Numbered from the stretch's first letter, positions 47,823 through 57,352 are shown. The stretch is 64,000 nucleotides of DNA from Pseudoalteromonas sp. 3D05 (GCF_002723455.1 NZ_PDUS01000018.1:34413-98412), one strand, 5' to 3'. The notes: generated by a model not told the origin, from the sequence alone. Program-made: numbers and translations.

Positions 47823-48506
47823 TTAAAAAGGGAATAACGCACTACTGAAGAACTGAGTTAGCCAGCCGGCGCTTTGTGTCTCTTGCATTTGCCCTTTACC
47901 AGAGTATTGGATACGTGCGTTGGCAATTCGATTTGAGGTCACCGTGTTGTCGGCAGTTACATCTTGAGGCCTTACAAGCCCTTCTAAACGGATAAATTCT
48001 TCACCCGTGTTTAATGTAAGCCACTTTTCACCACGGATAACTAGATTACCGTTAGGTAAGACACGCATCACATTGACAGAAATATCACCAAATAAGCTAT
48101 TAGATTGATTCGACTTTGAATCCCCTGTAAATGAGGAGTCCGAACCAACACCAAATTGAATACTTTCATTGCCAATATTGACTGGTAAGCCACCAAGACC
48201 AATAACGGGGTCTAAGCTGGCATTACTTTCTTTATCAGTTTCTGTTTTCGCCGCTTTCGATGCTTGCGTCGACTCTTGAAGTTTAACAGTGATTATATCG
48301 CCTGTTCTTAACGCTTTTTTATCTGAGTAGAGATCATTGGCTGAATAGGTGTCAAATAATGACCCTGTAGGCACAATTTGTTCTGTAACTGGCTCTGGGT
48401 ACATTGGCGCATAGTAAGGATCGTCTTGAACCACATGGGTATTTTGTGTCGTTACACAACCACTCAATAAACATGCACCACTTAAGGCAATAATAAAAGT
48501 ACGCAT
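47823..48506 (-). CDS. flgH: Flagellar L-ring lipoprotein FlgH
   Basis: A 227-residue outer-membrane L-ring lipoprotein. The signal peptide ends in the lipobox LSGC, with Cys17 the acylation site. The body has LRTGDIITVKLQESTQASKAA, NLVIRGEKWLTLN and VRPQDVTADNTV, family landmarks. ATG 48506 follows an AAGGGG ribosome site; a GTG one codon earlier is less likely. Confidence 0.94.
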   Translation of the reverse strand: MRTFIIALSGACLLSGCVTTQNTHVVQDDPYYAPMYPEPVTEQIVPTGSLFDTYSANDLYSDKKALRTGDIITVKLQESTQASKAAKTETDKESNASLDPVIGLGGLPVNIGNESIQFGVGSDSSFTGDSKSNQSNSLFGDISVNVMRVLPNGNLVIRGEKWLTLNTGEEFIRLEGLVRPQDVTADNTVTSNRIANARIQYSGKGQMQETQSAGWLTQFFSSALFPF

Positions 48507-48524
48507 CACATAACCCCTTACACT

Positions 48525-49313
48525 TTAAAGCTGTTGGTTAACATAGCTAAGCATTTCATCAACCGCTGAAATCACTTTTGAATTCATTTCATAAATACGC
48601 TGTGTTTCAATTAAGTTCACCAGCTCTTCTGTCACGTTAACATTCGATGTTTCAAGTGAACCTTGCACAATCGCGCCTAAGCCATCAATGCCAGGGTTAC
48701 CTTGAACTGGTGCGCCACTAACAGCCGTTTCGGTGTAAAGGTTTTGCCCAACTGGCTCAAGGCCTGATGGATTAATAAAGTCACTGATTGTCAATTGCCC
48801 AATAACCACATTATCTGGTTGGCCTGCGATACTGACTGAGACCTCACCATCTTGCGACACTGTAATGGATTGTGCATCGTCAGGTACGTTCATCTCAGGT
48901 TGCACAGGAAAACCTGCGCCAGCTGTAACAATTCGACCATCTTCATCGGTGGTAAATTGGCCATTACGAGAATAAGCAATATTTCCGTCAGGCTGAAGCA
49001 CTTCGAAAAACCCAGGGCCTGAGATCATCCAATCCAATGAGTTTTCAGTAGTAAGCATGTTACCTTGAGAAAAGTTCTTTTGGTTTGCGACAACTTTTGC
49101 ACCGGCACCAAGCATTAAGCCTGATGGCATTTCAGTATCTTGCGATGAACGCCCACCAGGTTGGTTTATATTTTGATAAAGTAAATCTTCAAATACTGCA
49201 CGGCTTTTTTTGTACCCTATGGTACTGGCATTGGCTAAGTTATTTGAGATCACCGATATATCGGTTTGTTGGGCATCTAAGCCCGTTTTACTGATCCACA
49301 ATGCAGGATTCAT
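48525..49313 (-). CDS. flgG: Flagellar distal rod protein FlgG
   Basis: A 262-residue rod protein. It has the start MNPALWISKTGLDAQQTDIS, the rod/hook NNLANASTIGYKKSRAVFEDL motif and the C-terminal LETSNVNVTEELVNLIETQR. It is 21 bases from flgF and 15 from flgH. Confidence 0.95.
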   Translation of the reverse strand: MNPALWISKTGLDAQQTDISVISNNLANASTIGYKKSRAVFEDLLYQNINQPGGRSSQDTEMPSGLMLGAGAKVVANQKNFSQGNMLTTENSLDWMISGPGFFEVLQPDGNIAYSRNGQFTTDEDGRIVTAGAGFPVQPEMNVPDDAQSITVSQDGEVSVSIAGQPDNVVIGQLTISDFINPSGLEPVGQNLYTETAVSGAPVQGNPGIDGLGAIVQGSLETSNVNVTEELVNLIETQRIYEMNSKVISAVDEMLSYVNQQL

Positions 49314-49334
49314 ACTAATGTCCTCTCAATTAGG

Positions 49335-50099
49335 TTAAACAATGCGCAGCAACTGGGTATGACGTTCGTCAATTTCTTCTGCTGTTTTCATTAACTTAAG
49401 TTGTAATTCAAATTGGCGTTGATGGCTTATCATATCGACCATTTCATGCACTGGATTCACATTAGACATTTCTAAGGTGCCACTCATAACTTTGACGTTT
49501 TGCGATATTTCACAAAATCCACATAGGTCATCAACTAATTTATCTTGCTTTGGTCTAAATAGACCGTCATTGCCTTTTTCTAGCTGGCTGTTATTAGCTT
49601 CAATAACTTTTAGACGATCAACCACCTCTAAAAAGTTTGCCGGCGCCCCTTGGGGCCTTACTTGAATTGAGCCATCATCACTAAACTCCACCTTTTCCAC
49701 TGGCAATGGCAAAATAATGGGACCACCGGCGCCAACTACTTGGCGTCCGTGACTTGTTACTAACGCACCATCTGGCGTGATATTTAACGTCCCCACTTTA
49801 GTGTAGGCTTCATTGCCTGAAGCATCTTGAACGGTTAACCAACCTTTATCACTAAATGCAATATCAAGGTCTCGGCCAGTTTCAACAACGCCGCCCGAAG
49901 TCATGTTAGAACCTGGTCGTTCTTGCATAGAAAACACACGTGTAGGGAGGCCTTCACCAAATGCTTGCATTGACCTTGCTTGTGCAAAGTCGGCCTTAAA
50001 GCCTGTGGTGTTAGCATTTGCTAAGTTATTTGCTTTGAGCGCAAGGCCCCGCATACTCTGCTTAGCCCCTGACGCTGCAATGTAAACCATCTTATCCAT
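49335..50099 (-). CDS. flgF: Flagellar proximal rod protein FlgF
   Basis: A 254-residue rod protein with the family start DKMVYIAASGAKQSMRGLAL, NNLANANTTGFKADFAQA and the C-terminal MSNVNPVHEMVDMISHQRQF. It is first after the flgE terminator and has its own sigma-54 element. A second ATG lies 3 codons in. Confidence 0.94.
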   Translation of the reverse strand: MDKMVYIAASGAKQSMRGLALKANNLANANTTGFKADFAQARSMQAFGEGLPTRVFSMQERPGSNMTSGGVVETGRDLDIAFSDKGWLTVQDASGNEAYTKVGTLNITPDGALVTSHGRQVVGAGGPIILPLPVEKVEFSDDGSIQVRPQGAPANFLEVVDRLKVIEANNSQLEKGNDGLFRPKQDKLVDDLCGFCEISQNVKVMSGTLEMSNVNPVHEMVDMISHQRQFELQLKLMKTAEEIDERHTQLLRIV

Positions 50100-50137
50100 A
50101 ACATCGACTCGCGATAAAAATCTATATTAAGTATAAA

Positions 50138-50153
50138 TGCAAAATAAGTGCCA
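50138..50153 (-). promoter_or_regulatory. Sigma-54 promoter before flgF
   Basis: Reverse strand TGGCACTTATTTTGCA, an exact match to TGGCAC-N5-TTGCA. About 40 bases before the flgF ATG and directed into it. It follows the flgE terminator, so flgFGHI is an independent unit. Confidence 0.82.
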
Positions 50154-50190
50154 CAATAATTTGACACCACCTTTATTAAATCTAAGATAC

Positions 50191-50217
50191 AAAAAAGGCT
50201 GCCATAAAGGGCAGCCT
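50191..50217 (-). terminator. Rho-independent terminator of flgBCDE
   Basis: AGGCTGCC and GGCAGCCT form an 8-base stem (50196-50203 with 50210-50217) with a 6-base loop, and the reverse strand continues TTTTTT. It is 40 bases after the flgE stop. Confidence 0.88.
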
Positions 50218-50256
50218 CGGTGTCGGATTATTGCAATGCAGTAAAGCGCTAAGCTA

Positions 50257-51624
50257 TTAACGAATCTGCAAGATATTTTGTTGTAGTGTAGAGTTAACTT
50301 CTAGTGCACGTGAGTTTGCCTGGAAGTTACGCTGGGCACTAATTAGGTCTACCAGTTCATTAGTCAAATTAACATTTGATTGCTCTAGCGCTGATGAATT
50401 AATTGAACCTAACGTACCTGAACCTGGCTCACCAGCAATTGGCTCACCTGACGTTAAGCTTTTCTTCCATGCCGTGTCACCCACTTGTGCTAAACCTTGT
50501 GAGTTAGAAAAACGAACCATAGCCACTTGGCCTAAGAAAGAAGTGTCACCATTACTGTATGACGCAACAACCTTACCATCTGTACCAATATCAATACCTG
50601 CCAAGCGCCCAACTGTCGCACCATCTTGGTCAAGCGCTTTCACTTCAAAGTTACTCGCATACTGGGTAGGGATTTTATTCGCAGTACCCGCTTCATCACG
50701 CCAATTTACTTCAACGTCATCAGGGAAACTAGCACCGTTCGTCAATAAATCTGATAAACCCGCTACACCGCCACCGCCGCCAGGGATCGCTATCGGATTG
50801 AAAGTTGTATCTGTATTAGGTGTACCGTCTGTGTTTAATGGTAAACCGCTGGCATCAAATTGAAAGGTAGAAATTGGTGTATATGGAGGGGCTGTTTCTT
50901 CAGCACCCGCTGGATTAAACACTTTCTCATCGAGTGTTGCATGAACTTGCCACTCATTTTCGTTACCTGTCACAGCGGCATCGGTTTTCACAAAGAAAAA
51001 CTGTAATACATGCGGCTCACCAAGTGAATCAAATACTGTTGTTGATGTTGAGCTGTTGTATGATGCACTCACCGTAGGGTCAAAAGTCGTAATTGATGGC
51101 GCAGTTGAACGCGAATCTAGATTAAATGAGCTGTAAACGTTTGTTGTTGCACGAGGTGAACCTGACGAATCTGGGATCTGTAGTGCAGAAGACGTACTTA
51201 AACTTACCGACGTCGTGTCACCCGTTGATTCATTAACAGGGAACCCCTGCAAAAAGTTACCTTTAGCATCAACGATAAAGTTATCTTGGTTTAACTTAAA
51301 TGCACCCGCACGAGTGTAAGTAAAATCCTGTGCGCCTAAGTCTTCACTCATAGCAAAGTAACCTTCACCTGTAATCGCTAAATCAAGCGAGTTTTGAGTA
51401 AACTTAAGTGACCCTTGGTGAAATTGTTGCGCAACCATAGTGGTTTGAACACCATCACCATTTTTTGTTTTACCCGAACTAAATACAGATGATGCATACA
51501 CATCTGCAAATTCAGCGCGCGACTCTTTAAAACCAGTTGTGTTAACGTTAGCAATGTTATTTGCTGTTACGTCCAAATCTTTTTGAGCGGCTGCAATGCC
51601 TGTAAGTGCAATATTGAAGCTCAT
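50257..51624 (-). CDS. flgE: Flagellar hook protein FlgE
   Basis: A 455-residue hook subunit. It has the N-terminal SFNIALTGIAAAQKDLDVTA and NNIANVNTTGFKESRAEFAD, and the C-terminal LEQSNVNLTNELVDLISAQR. The middle is Thr/Ser-rich and exposed. A strong terminator follows. Confidence 0.95.
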   Translation of the reverse strand: MSFNIALTGIAAAQKDLDVTANNIANVNTTGFKESRAEFADVYASSVFSSGKTKNGDGVQTTMVAQQFHQGSLKFTQNSLDLAITGEGYFAMSEDLGAQDFTYTRAGAFKLNQDNFIVDAKGNFLQGFPVNESTGDTTSVSLSTSSALQIPDSSGSPRATTNVYSSFNLDSRSTAPSITTFDPTVSASYNSSTSTTVFDSLGEPHVLQFFFVKTDAAVTGNENEWQVHATLDEKVFNPAGAEETAPPYTPISTFQFDASGLPLNTDGTPNTDTTFNPIAIPGGGGGVAGLSDLLTNGASFPDDVEVNWRDEAGTANKIPTQYASNFEVKALDQDGATVGRLAGIDIGTDGKVVASYSNGDTSFLGQVAMVRFSNSQGLAQVGDTAWKKSLTSGEPIAGEPGSGTLGSINSSALEQSNVNLTNELVDLISAQRNFQANSRALEVNSTLQQNILQIR

Positions 51625-51681
51625 AATTCACCTCTAATTTATGAATGTGTAGCCGAAAGAAGGCTAACTAATAATTAATTT

Positions 51682-52362
51682 TTACGCGATTTCTGCTACA
51701 TCAGTTAGCCTAACCGCACCTTCTTTAGTATTAATAATGATCCCATTGGCACCATTAACATTTACGCTTTCAATATTTTTGAAAGTTGCAATGGGTAAAC
51801 TCGTGAAATCCCCTCCCATTTGACCCTCTGCTTTTACGGTATATTCACCATCGGGTAATTCTTCACCCTCAGAGTTTTTACCATCCCATTCAAAGCGCAC
51901 GGCACCAGGAGGTTGTGAACCAAATTCAATTGTACGAACTAATTGGCCTGAGGAATCTTCAATCCGTAACGTTAAATTTTCTACGGGCTCTTGGGCAACG
52001 ATAGTACCCTTAGCATCTCTACCAGCTGCTAAATCTAGCGAATCAGATTCAAGTAATGCTTGCTTGCCTACTAAAGTTGAAGCCTGTAACGCCGAATTAG
52101 ATGTCATCGATGCTGCAAGTGATTGGAAGTTACTATTAAGGTTTGAAATACCTTCTGCCATAGTAAAATTGGTCATTTGCGCAATCATTTGATCGTTGTC
52201 AGCTGGCTTGCTTGGATCTTGAAATGACAGCTGCTGTGTTAACAAGGAAAAGAAATCTTCTTGTGTTAACTCATCACTCTTTTCTTCAGTCGAAACTTGT
52301 TTATCTTGCCACTTTAACGAATCTAGATAAGTCGACGACGTTGCACTGATATCGTTACTCAT
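51682..52362 (-). CDS. flgD: Flagellar hook cap protein FlgD
   Basis: A 226-residue scaffold that caps the growing hook. The N-terminal segment KSDELTQEDFFSLLTQQLSF and QDPSKPADNDQMIAQM is typical; the C-terminal FnIII/Tudor-like part (EWDGKNSEGEELPDGEYTV) has the FlgD FlgD_ig motif. It is 13 bases after flgC. Confidence 0.94.
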   Translation of the reverse strand: MSNDISATSSTYLDSLKWQDKQVSTEEKSDELTQEDFFSLLTQQLSFQDPSKPADNDQMIAQMTNFTMAEGISNLNSNFQSLAASMTSNSALQASTLVGKQALLESDSLDLAAGRDAKGTIVAQEPVENLTLRIEDSSGQLVRTIEFGSQPPGAVRFEWDGKNSEGEELPDGEYTVKAEGQMGGDFTSLPIATFKNIESVNVNGANGIIINTKEGAVRLTDVAEIA

Positions 52363-52375
52363 AACTTTTCCTCAA

Positions 52376-52807
52376 TTACCGCTGCCCAAGCAACAGTGTT
52401 TTACTTAACATTTGCTTTGCTGCATCTGCAACTTGCACATTTGTTTGATAAGAGCGTGAGGCAGAAATCATATTAGCCATTTCTTCTACTACGTTAACGT
52501 TAGGTTTATAGATATAACCATTTTCATCCGCACTAGGATGATTAGGGTTATATTCAATCTGTAATGGTTTATCGCTCTCTACGATACCCAACACTTTAAC
52601 GCCAACAGACGAACCCTGCATATTGCTTTGTGATGCTGAAGCTTTTGTAAGCTCTGCAGCAAACACTGGGTGGCGTGCCCGGTAGGTTTTGTCTTGGCTT
52701 GAGCTAATAGTATTAGCATTCGAGATGTTACTGGCTGTTGTATTTAAGCGCACATTCTGTGCACTCATACCGGTACCTGAAATATCAAAAACGTTATATA
52801 AACTCAT
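52376..52807 (-). CDS. flgC: Flagellar rod protein FlgC
   Basis: A 143-residue proximal rod protein with FDISGTGMSAQNVRLNTTAS and SNISNANTISSSQDKTYRARHP, and C-terminal NVNVVEEMANMISASRSYQ. It lies 2 bases after flgB. Confidence 0.95.
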   Translation of the reverse strand: MSLYNVFDISGTGMSAQNVRLNTTASNISNANTISSSQDKTYRARHPVFAAELTKASASQSNMQGSSVGVKVLGIVESDKPLQIEYNPNHPSADENGYIYKPNVNVVEEMANMISASRSYQTNVQVADAAKQMLSKTLLLGQR

Positions 52808-52809
52808 GC

Positions 52810-53220
52810 TTAAGCTCCTTGACTACCGAGGGCTTTTTTAAGGCCTTTAATTTTACCACTCATAAATTGCAGGCTTGCCTGATACTCTAATGAGTTCTGT
52901 GTATACAAGTTTCGTTCCACCTGTATATCCACTGAGTTACCATCACCCGTATCTGCTTGATTTGGCGAGCGAAACATTTCTGCGTTACCTACATAGCGGC
53001 TTCCACCAGCGATGTGTTTTGCATTGGTCGTTACCATGTTATTGCCGCCCTGCTGGTTGCTTTTTGCCGCTTTTAAGGCAGAGGCAAAATCGACATCTTT
53101 TGCTTTGTAGCCAGGCGTATCAGCATTGGCAATATTGGTTGCTAATAATTCGGCACGTTGAGAACGGATCAACATTGCATGGGGATGCACCCCAAATGCT
53201 TTATCAAAACTGATAGCCAT
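52810..53220 (-). CDS. flgB: Flagellar rod protein FlgB
   Basis: A 136-residue rod protein: MAISFDKAFGVHPHAMLIRS, then ATNIANADTPGYKAKDVDFA. ATG 53220 has GGAG about 6 bases upstream and is preferred over the ATG 4 codons earlier. It is the first gene of flgBCDE. Confidence 0.94.
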   Translation of the reverse strand: MAISFDKAFGVHPHAMLIRSQRAELLATNIANADTPGYKAKDVDFASALKAAKSNQQGGNNMVTTNAKHIAGGSRYVGNAEMFRSPNQADTGDGNSVDIQVERNLYTQNSLEYQASLQFMSGKIKGLKKALGSQGA

Positions 53221-53254
53221 AACCATCTCCAAAAATTTGACTTGGGTTGATTAA

Positions 53255-53270
53255 TGCAAAAGATGAGCCA
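53255..53270 (-). promoter_or_regulatory. Sigma-54 promoter before flgB
   Basis: Reverse strand TGGCTCATCTTTTGCA: one mismatch from TGGCAC-N5-TTGCA and exact GG-N10-GC spacing. About 35 bases before the flgB ATG. Confidence 0.75.
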
Positions 53271-53311
53271 GTTTAATTGACAACATAAAGGTAGGAGTAA
53301 ACTACTAATTT

Positions 53312-53342
53312 ATAAAAGAAAACGGCGCAGAAAAGCGCCGTT
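53312..53342 (-). terminator. Rho-independent terminator of cheV-cheR
   Basis: AACGGCGC and GCGCCGTT form an 8-base GC-rich stem (53321-53328 with 53335-53342), followed on the reverse strand by TTCTTTTA. It is 34 bases past the cheR stop. Confidence 0.85.
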
Positions 53343-53375
53343 ATTTAGAAACCAACATTGTTCAGTAAGGTCAGT

Positions 53376-54206
53376 TTACTTTTTTTGATAAATAATACCG
53401 GGGTTACAACGCACCATATCAAACTCAGTACTTAAGCCAGACATAGACTCTGAGGCACCTAAGAAAAGGTACCCCTTTGGGTTCAGAGCTTGAGCAAATT
53501 GCGCAATAATTTTCGCTTTGACTTCAGGCGAAAAATAAATCAACACATTGCGGCAAAATATAATATCGAACTTGCCCATCAAAGCATAAGAATCAAGCAA
53601 GTTAAGGTGCCTAAAACTCGTTAGCTTTTTGATTGGATCAGTAACTTGAGCCATGCCGTTGCCAGTATCTTTAAAAAACTTTTTACGTCTTTCAGCAGAA
53701 AGCCCACGTGCCAACGCAAGCGAGTCGTACTCGCCATGCTTGCACATATCTAGCATAGTGTTAGATATATCTGTACCAATGATTTGCGCGCCCATTTTCA
53801 ATACACCAGGCTGCTTTGCTTGAAACTCAGCAACAGACATTGCTATTGAATAGGGTTCTTGACCAGAAGAACTCGCAGCAGACCATATTTTTAGCGGGCG
53901 TCTAAGCTCTTTGTGCTCTGGAAATAATTTGCTTTGTAATAAATCAAATGGATACTGATCTCTAAACCACAAGGTTTCATTTGTGGTCATCGCATCAACC
54001 ACGGCAGCTCTAAGCTGACGCTCATGAGGACTGAGTGTTTTACTTACAAGCTCAGAAAGAGACTCAACCTTAAAACGCACCATCAAAGGTGCCAGCCTGC
54101 TTTTTACTAAATAAAGCTTATTATCACCTAAAACAATACCGCACTGCTGTTCTAAAAACGTGCGAAACTGATCATATTCGCCCTGCTGTAAATGCTTATT
54201 TTCCAA
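53376..54206 (-). CDS. cheR: Chemotaxis protein methyltransferase CheR
   Basis: A 276-residue enzyme that methylates glutamates on chemoreceptors with SAM. It has the N-terminal helical domain (FLEQQCGIVL), the SAM domain IWSAASSSGQEPYSIAM, IIGTDISNTMLD, and NVLIYFSPEVKAKI. It is 20 bases after cheV. Confidence 0.94.
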   Translation of the reverse strand: MENKHLQQGEYDQFRTFLEQQCGIVLGDNKLYLVKSRLAPLMVRFKVESLSELVSKTLSPHERQLRAAVVDAMTTNETLWFRDQYPFDLLQSKLFPEHKELRRPLKIWSAASSSGQEPYSIAMSVAEFQAKQPGVLKMGAQIIGTDISNTMLDMCKHGEYDSLALARGLSAERRKKFFKDTGNGMAQVTDPIKKLTSFRHLNLLDSYALMGKFDIIFCRNVLIYFSPEVKAKIIAQFAQALNPKGYLFLGASESMSGLSTEFDMVRCNPGIIYQKK

Positions 54207-54226
54207 AGTAACACCACCTGTTCGAA

Positions 54227-55159
54227 TTAGTCACAATGAACCCACTTTTTCACCGCAGTTGCTAATTCATCTGGATTGAACTTAGCAATAAAGTCATCGG
54301 CACCTACTTTTTCAATCATCGCCTGATTAAAAACACCACTCAAAGATGTATGAAGAATAACATGTAAAGGTGCAAGCTTTGGATCAGCCTTAATCTCTGC
54401 GGTTAAGGTGTAACCATCCATTTCAGGCATCTCAACATCAGAAATCAACAAACCAACACGTTCAGTAATGTCGTGTTTGCAATCAAGCTTAGCTATTTCT
54501 TTTAATCGAATAAGCGCTTCTTTACCATTTTTAGCAAGTTCTGTTTGAACACCTAACGGCTCAAGCGCTCGCTTAACTTGATTACGCGCCACAGCAGAAT
54601 CATCTGCGATAAACACTATTCGCTCACCTAAGTCTTTTTGAATTTCGCCATCATTAGCAATATCAGCACTAACTTCTGTGTTAACCGGGCAAATTTCATT
54701 TAATATTTTTTCTACATCAAGAATTTCAACCAGTTCGTTTTCGATTTCAGTAACCGCTGTTAAATATGAATACCGACCAGCACCAGATGGTGGTGGCATA
54801 ATTTTTTCCCAATTCATATTCACAATACGCTCAACACCACCGACTAAAAAACCCTGCACGGAACGGTTATATTCAGCGATGATAATAAAACTGTCTTTGA
54901 TATTTTCAATTGCAGGGCCGCCCACTGCCATTGATAAATCAATCACTGAAATAGTTTGCCCACGAATATGCGCAACGCCTCGAATATACGAATTTGATTT
55001 AGGCATATTTGTTAAAGGAGGGCATTGCAGTACTTCTCTCACTTTAAACACGTTAATACCAAAGCGCTGCCGCCCTTTAAGTTTGAATAATAATAATTCA
55101 AGACGGTTTTGCCCAACCAGCTGAGTTCGCTGGTTTACTGAGTCTAAAATGCCTGCCAT
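54227..55159 (-). CDS. cheV: Chemotaxis coupling protein CheV
   Basis: A 310-residue adaptor: an N-terminal CheW domain (about 15-160, INVFKVREVLQCPPL, HIRGQTISVIDL) and a C-terminal response-regulator receiver domain (about 180-305, FIADDSAVAR, LLISDVEMPEMDG with the phospho-acceptor Asp). A GGAG ribosome site precedes ATG. It pairs with cheR, as in Vibrio and Pseudoalteromonas. Confidence 0.94.
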   Translation of the reverse strand: MAGILDSVNQRTQLVGQNRLELLLFKLKGRQRFGINVFKVREVLQCPPLTNMPKSNSYIRGVAHIRGQTISVIDLSMAVGGPAIENIKDSFIIIAEYNRSVQGFLVGGVERIVNMNWEKIMPPPSGAGRYSYLTAVTEIENELVEILDVEKILNEICPVNTEVSADIANDGEIQKDLGERIVFIADDSAVARNQVKRALEPLGVQTELAKNGKEALIRLKEIAKLDCKHDITERVGLLISDVEMPEMDGYTLTAEIKADPKLAPLHVILHTSLSGVFNQAMIEKVGADDFIAKFNPDELATAVKKWVHCD

Positions 55160-55189
55160 TTCAATCTCCTAAAGAAAGCTTTTAATAAG

Positions 55190-55205
55190 CGGAACAATAA
55201 TTGCT
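55190..55205 (+). promoter_or_regulatory. Weak sigma-54 promoter before flgA
   Basis: Forward strand CGGAACAATAATTGCT has GG-N10-GC and a good -12 (TTGCT), with mismatches in the -24 block. About 95 bases before the flgA ATG. Possible but less certain than the others. Confidence 0.45.
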
Positions 55206-55301
55206 TTCTTCTAATAAAGCTACATAACATTGCGGGAGCGTCTAAAATTTGACGCTAAATATTTATACCCTGTTTTCAACAATAAGCATAGTCGAAACAT
55301 T

Positions 55302-56009
55302 ATGAGTTTGTTAAATAAAAGCCGAAGATACAATGTTTTTTATTTTCTTGCCAGCTTATGCGTGGTTTCACCTGCGTATGGGCAAATGTATAGCAAAGAA
55401 AAACTTCAAACGTTAGCAGCTTCATACATTAAGCAACAGCTTCCTCCTAAAAGTGATGAGTTTACTCAAGTAACTACACTTGATTTAGACAGCCGCATTG
55501 CTGATCGGTACTGCGAAAAAGCATTGCAATTAAATACACCATCAGAGCCCCCATTTAATAGACAAGTTACTGTGCAGCTTAGCTGTGAAGATGTTCAAGG
55601 TTGGAGCCAATACGTACATGTTAGAATAGTTGAGCTAGCCCCCATGGTTGTTGCATCAGAGCACTTATCACGTGGAGAGGTCATTCAGGCGCACCACCTC
55701 AGTGTAGAGATGAAACCAAAACATTTTGTTAGAGTGCAGCATGTACAAGACACACAGCACCTCATTGGCAGCCGCAGCAAACGGAATATTCGTAGTGGTT
55801 TACCGATTGTTTTAAGCCAAATATGCATGGTGTGTAAAGGCGATAGCGTCAGTATTGTTGCGACAATACGCGGTTTAAAAATAAAAACTTCCGGTTTAGC
55901 GCTCGAAGATGGTACATTAGGTGAGCAGGTAAGAGTTAAAAATGCGAAATCAGGGAAAGTTTTAAATGCCCGTGTCGACGGTGTTGAGTCTGTGCAGGTT
56001 AATATTTAA
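55302..56009 (+). CDS. flgA: Flagellar P-ring chaperone FlgA
   Basis: A 235-residue periplasmic chaperone for FlgI. From ATG 55302 it has a hydrophobic signal peptide (NVFYFLASLCVVSPAYG) followed by the mature protein, and an SAF domain (VVASEHLSRGEVIQAHHLSV). The ORF could open at TTG 55230, but this would put 24 extra residues before the signal peptide. It is followed by flgM. Confidence 0.9.
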   Translation: MSLLNKSRRYNVFYFLASLCVVSPAYGQMYSKEKLQTLAASYIKQQLPPKSDEFTQVTTLDLDSRIADRYCEKALQLNTPSEPPFNRQVTVQLSCEDVQGWSQYVHVRIVELAPMVVASEHLSRGEVIQAHHLSVEMKPKHFVRVQHVQDTQHLIGSRSKRNIRSGLPIVLSQICMVCKGDSVSIVATIRGLKIKTSGLALEDGTLGEQVRVKNAKSGKVLNARVDGVESVQVNI

Positions 56010-56025
56010 ATTTTCAAATTTATGC

Positions 56026-56052
56026 TAAAGTATTAAACATAGATGCCGATAA
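56026..56052 (+). promoter_or_regulatory. Sigma-28 (FliA) promoter of flgM
   Basis: Forward strand TAAA, exactly 15 bases, then GCCGATAA: an exact consensus match. It lies 36 bases before flgM. Sigma-28 control of its own anti-sigma factor is the standard feedback. Confidence 0.9.
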
Positions 56053-56087
56053 ATAGGCATGTGTTGGATTCTGTATAGGTTATAATC

Positions 56088-56402
56088 ATGGTAAGCCAAG
56101 TAAATAAAGGTCAGCAACAGGCTAATGTGCTGGCTAACACCAAACAGCAAAAGGTTGATTTGCAAAACAATAATGCAAATACAGCTCAAACAACTGCGCC
56201 TAAGGCAACCGCAGACTCGGTTAGCTTAACGCCACAAGCTCAACAATTGAAATCACTACAAGACAAAGCACAGCAATCTTCTGGTTTTGATAGCAACAAA
56301 GTTGCAGAGCTTAAAAAAGCGATCAGTGAAGGTAAATACCAAATTGATGCTGAAAAGCTAGCTAAGAATATTGCAGCGTTCGAGTTTGATGTATATGGCT
56401 GA
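56088..56402 (+). CDS. flgM: Anti-sigma-28 factor FlgM
   Basis: A 104-residue protein, disordered in its N-terminal Gln/Asn/Thr-rich half, with the C-terminal sigma-28-binding helix region DSVSLTPQAQQLKSL and VAELKKAISEGKYQIDAEKL. It retains FliA until the hook is complete and is then exported. It overlaps flgN. Confidence 0.93.
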   Translation: MVSQVNKGQQQANVLANTKQQKVDLQNNNANTAQTTAPKATADSVSLTPQAQQLKSLQDKAQQSSGFDSNKVAELKKAISEGKYQIDAEKLAKNIAAFEFDVYG

Positions 56403-56826
56403 TCACAACAGTCTAATTGCATCAAAACTCACCATGCAGTTAAATTGCTTGGCATCACTGGTTGAAGTGCTTGACGATGAACTTACGGCAATTGCATCAC
56501 GTCGTGGTGATGGCCTTAAAGACATTGCAAAGCAAAAGTTATCCTTTTTAAATACAATCCAGACACTCGATAAAGAGCTCAGTACGCTACTTAATTCAAA
56601 TGATGCAAAGTCAGATGAGGTAGAAGAGTTAATCAGTTCTGTTCGCTCGCAACTAGAAACCTGTAAAAAGAAGAATGACATTAATGCGCATGCTGCTCAT
56701 CAAGCGCAACTAAGCGTTAAGCAACTTAAGGATATATTGATTGGTGCTCCGACATCGATGACTTATGACCAAGGTGGTAGTGTTGTTCATGGCAGTAGTA
56801 CGTTAGTTCACAACCTAAAAGCTTAA
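56395..56826 (+). CDS. flgN: Flagellar export chaperone FlgN
   Basis: A 143-residue helical protein following flgM, in the normal place and size of the FlgN chaperone for FlgK and FlgL. Coiled-coil heptads run from about residue 10 to 110. ATG 56395 overlaps the flgM end; ATG 56389 is an alternative. Similarity to named FlgN sequences is modest. Confidence 0.85.
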   Translation: MADHNSLIASKLTMQLNCLASLVEVLDDELTAIASRRGDGLKDIAKQKLSFLNTIQTLDKELSTLLNSNDAKSDEVEELISSVRSQLETCKKKNDINAHAAHQAQLSVKQLKDILIGAPTSMTYDQGGSVVHGSSTLVHNLKA

Positions 56827-56899
56827 ACCTCAGCGCTCACATTGAGCACGTTAACCCCCCCTGTTAGCACTTTAGTTATTTACTGGATTTTTAATTTGC

Positions 56900-57352
56900 T
56901 TAATAGTAAGTCACTTTTTTTACTTCTCGTGGTTTGATCTCACCAATATATAAATCGTGTACACGTTTCATATCCAGTCTCAGCTCAGTAGCATAACTGT
57001 CGCCAACTGGGTAACTTTTAATAACTTGCGCACCTTTGATAATGCCTTGGACTTGGCTTTGTAATTGATCGTTTTGCGCGATGCTACCCTTTACAGTCGT
57101 TCCTGCGGTAATCTTTTGCCCATACACTTGCTCAGCAAGCTCACGGTATGCTTCGAGTTTAGATGCTTTTAATGCCATTAATGAGCGCTGTGTATCATTG
57201 TTTCCAGGTTGAGCACTTATAGGCGCATAACCAATAGCCTTTAATACAGGGTAGCTATCAGGCTCAACGTATTTATACTGAACATGTTTATCAAAAACGC
57301 TACTACAACCAGCTAAGCTCACTGTTGCTATAAAAAAAAGTGTTGTACGCAT
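56900..57352 (-). CDS. flgP: Flagellar outer-membrane lipoprotein FlgP (LPP20 type)
   Basis: A 150-residue lipoprotein with lipobox LAGC (Cys16) after MRTTLFFIATVS. The body (ALKASKLEAYRELAEQVYGQKI, GAQVIKSYPVGDSYATELR) matches the LPP20/FlgP family, which builds outer rings around the motor in Vibrio and Campylobacter. It diverges from flgT. Confidence 0.88.
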   Translation of the reverse strand: MRTTLFFIATVSLAGCSSVFDKHVQYKYVEPDSYPVLKAIGYAPISAQPGNNDTQRSLMALKASKLEAYRELAEQVYGQKITAGTTVKGSIAQNDQLQSQVQGIIKGAQVIKSYPVGDSYATELRLDMKRVHDLYIGEIKPREVKKVTYY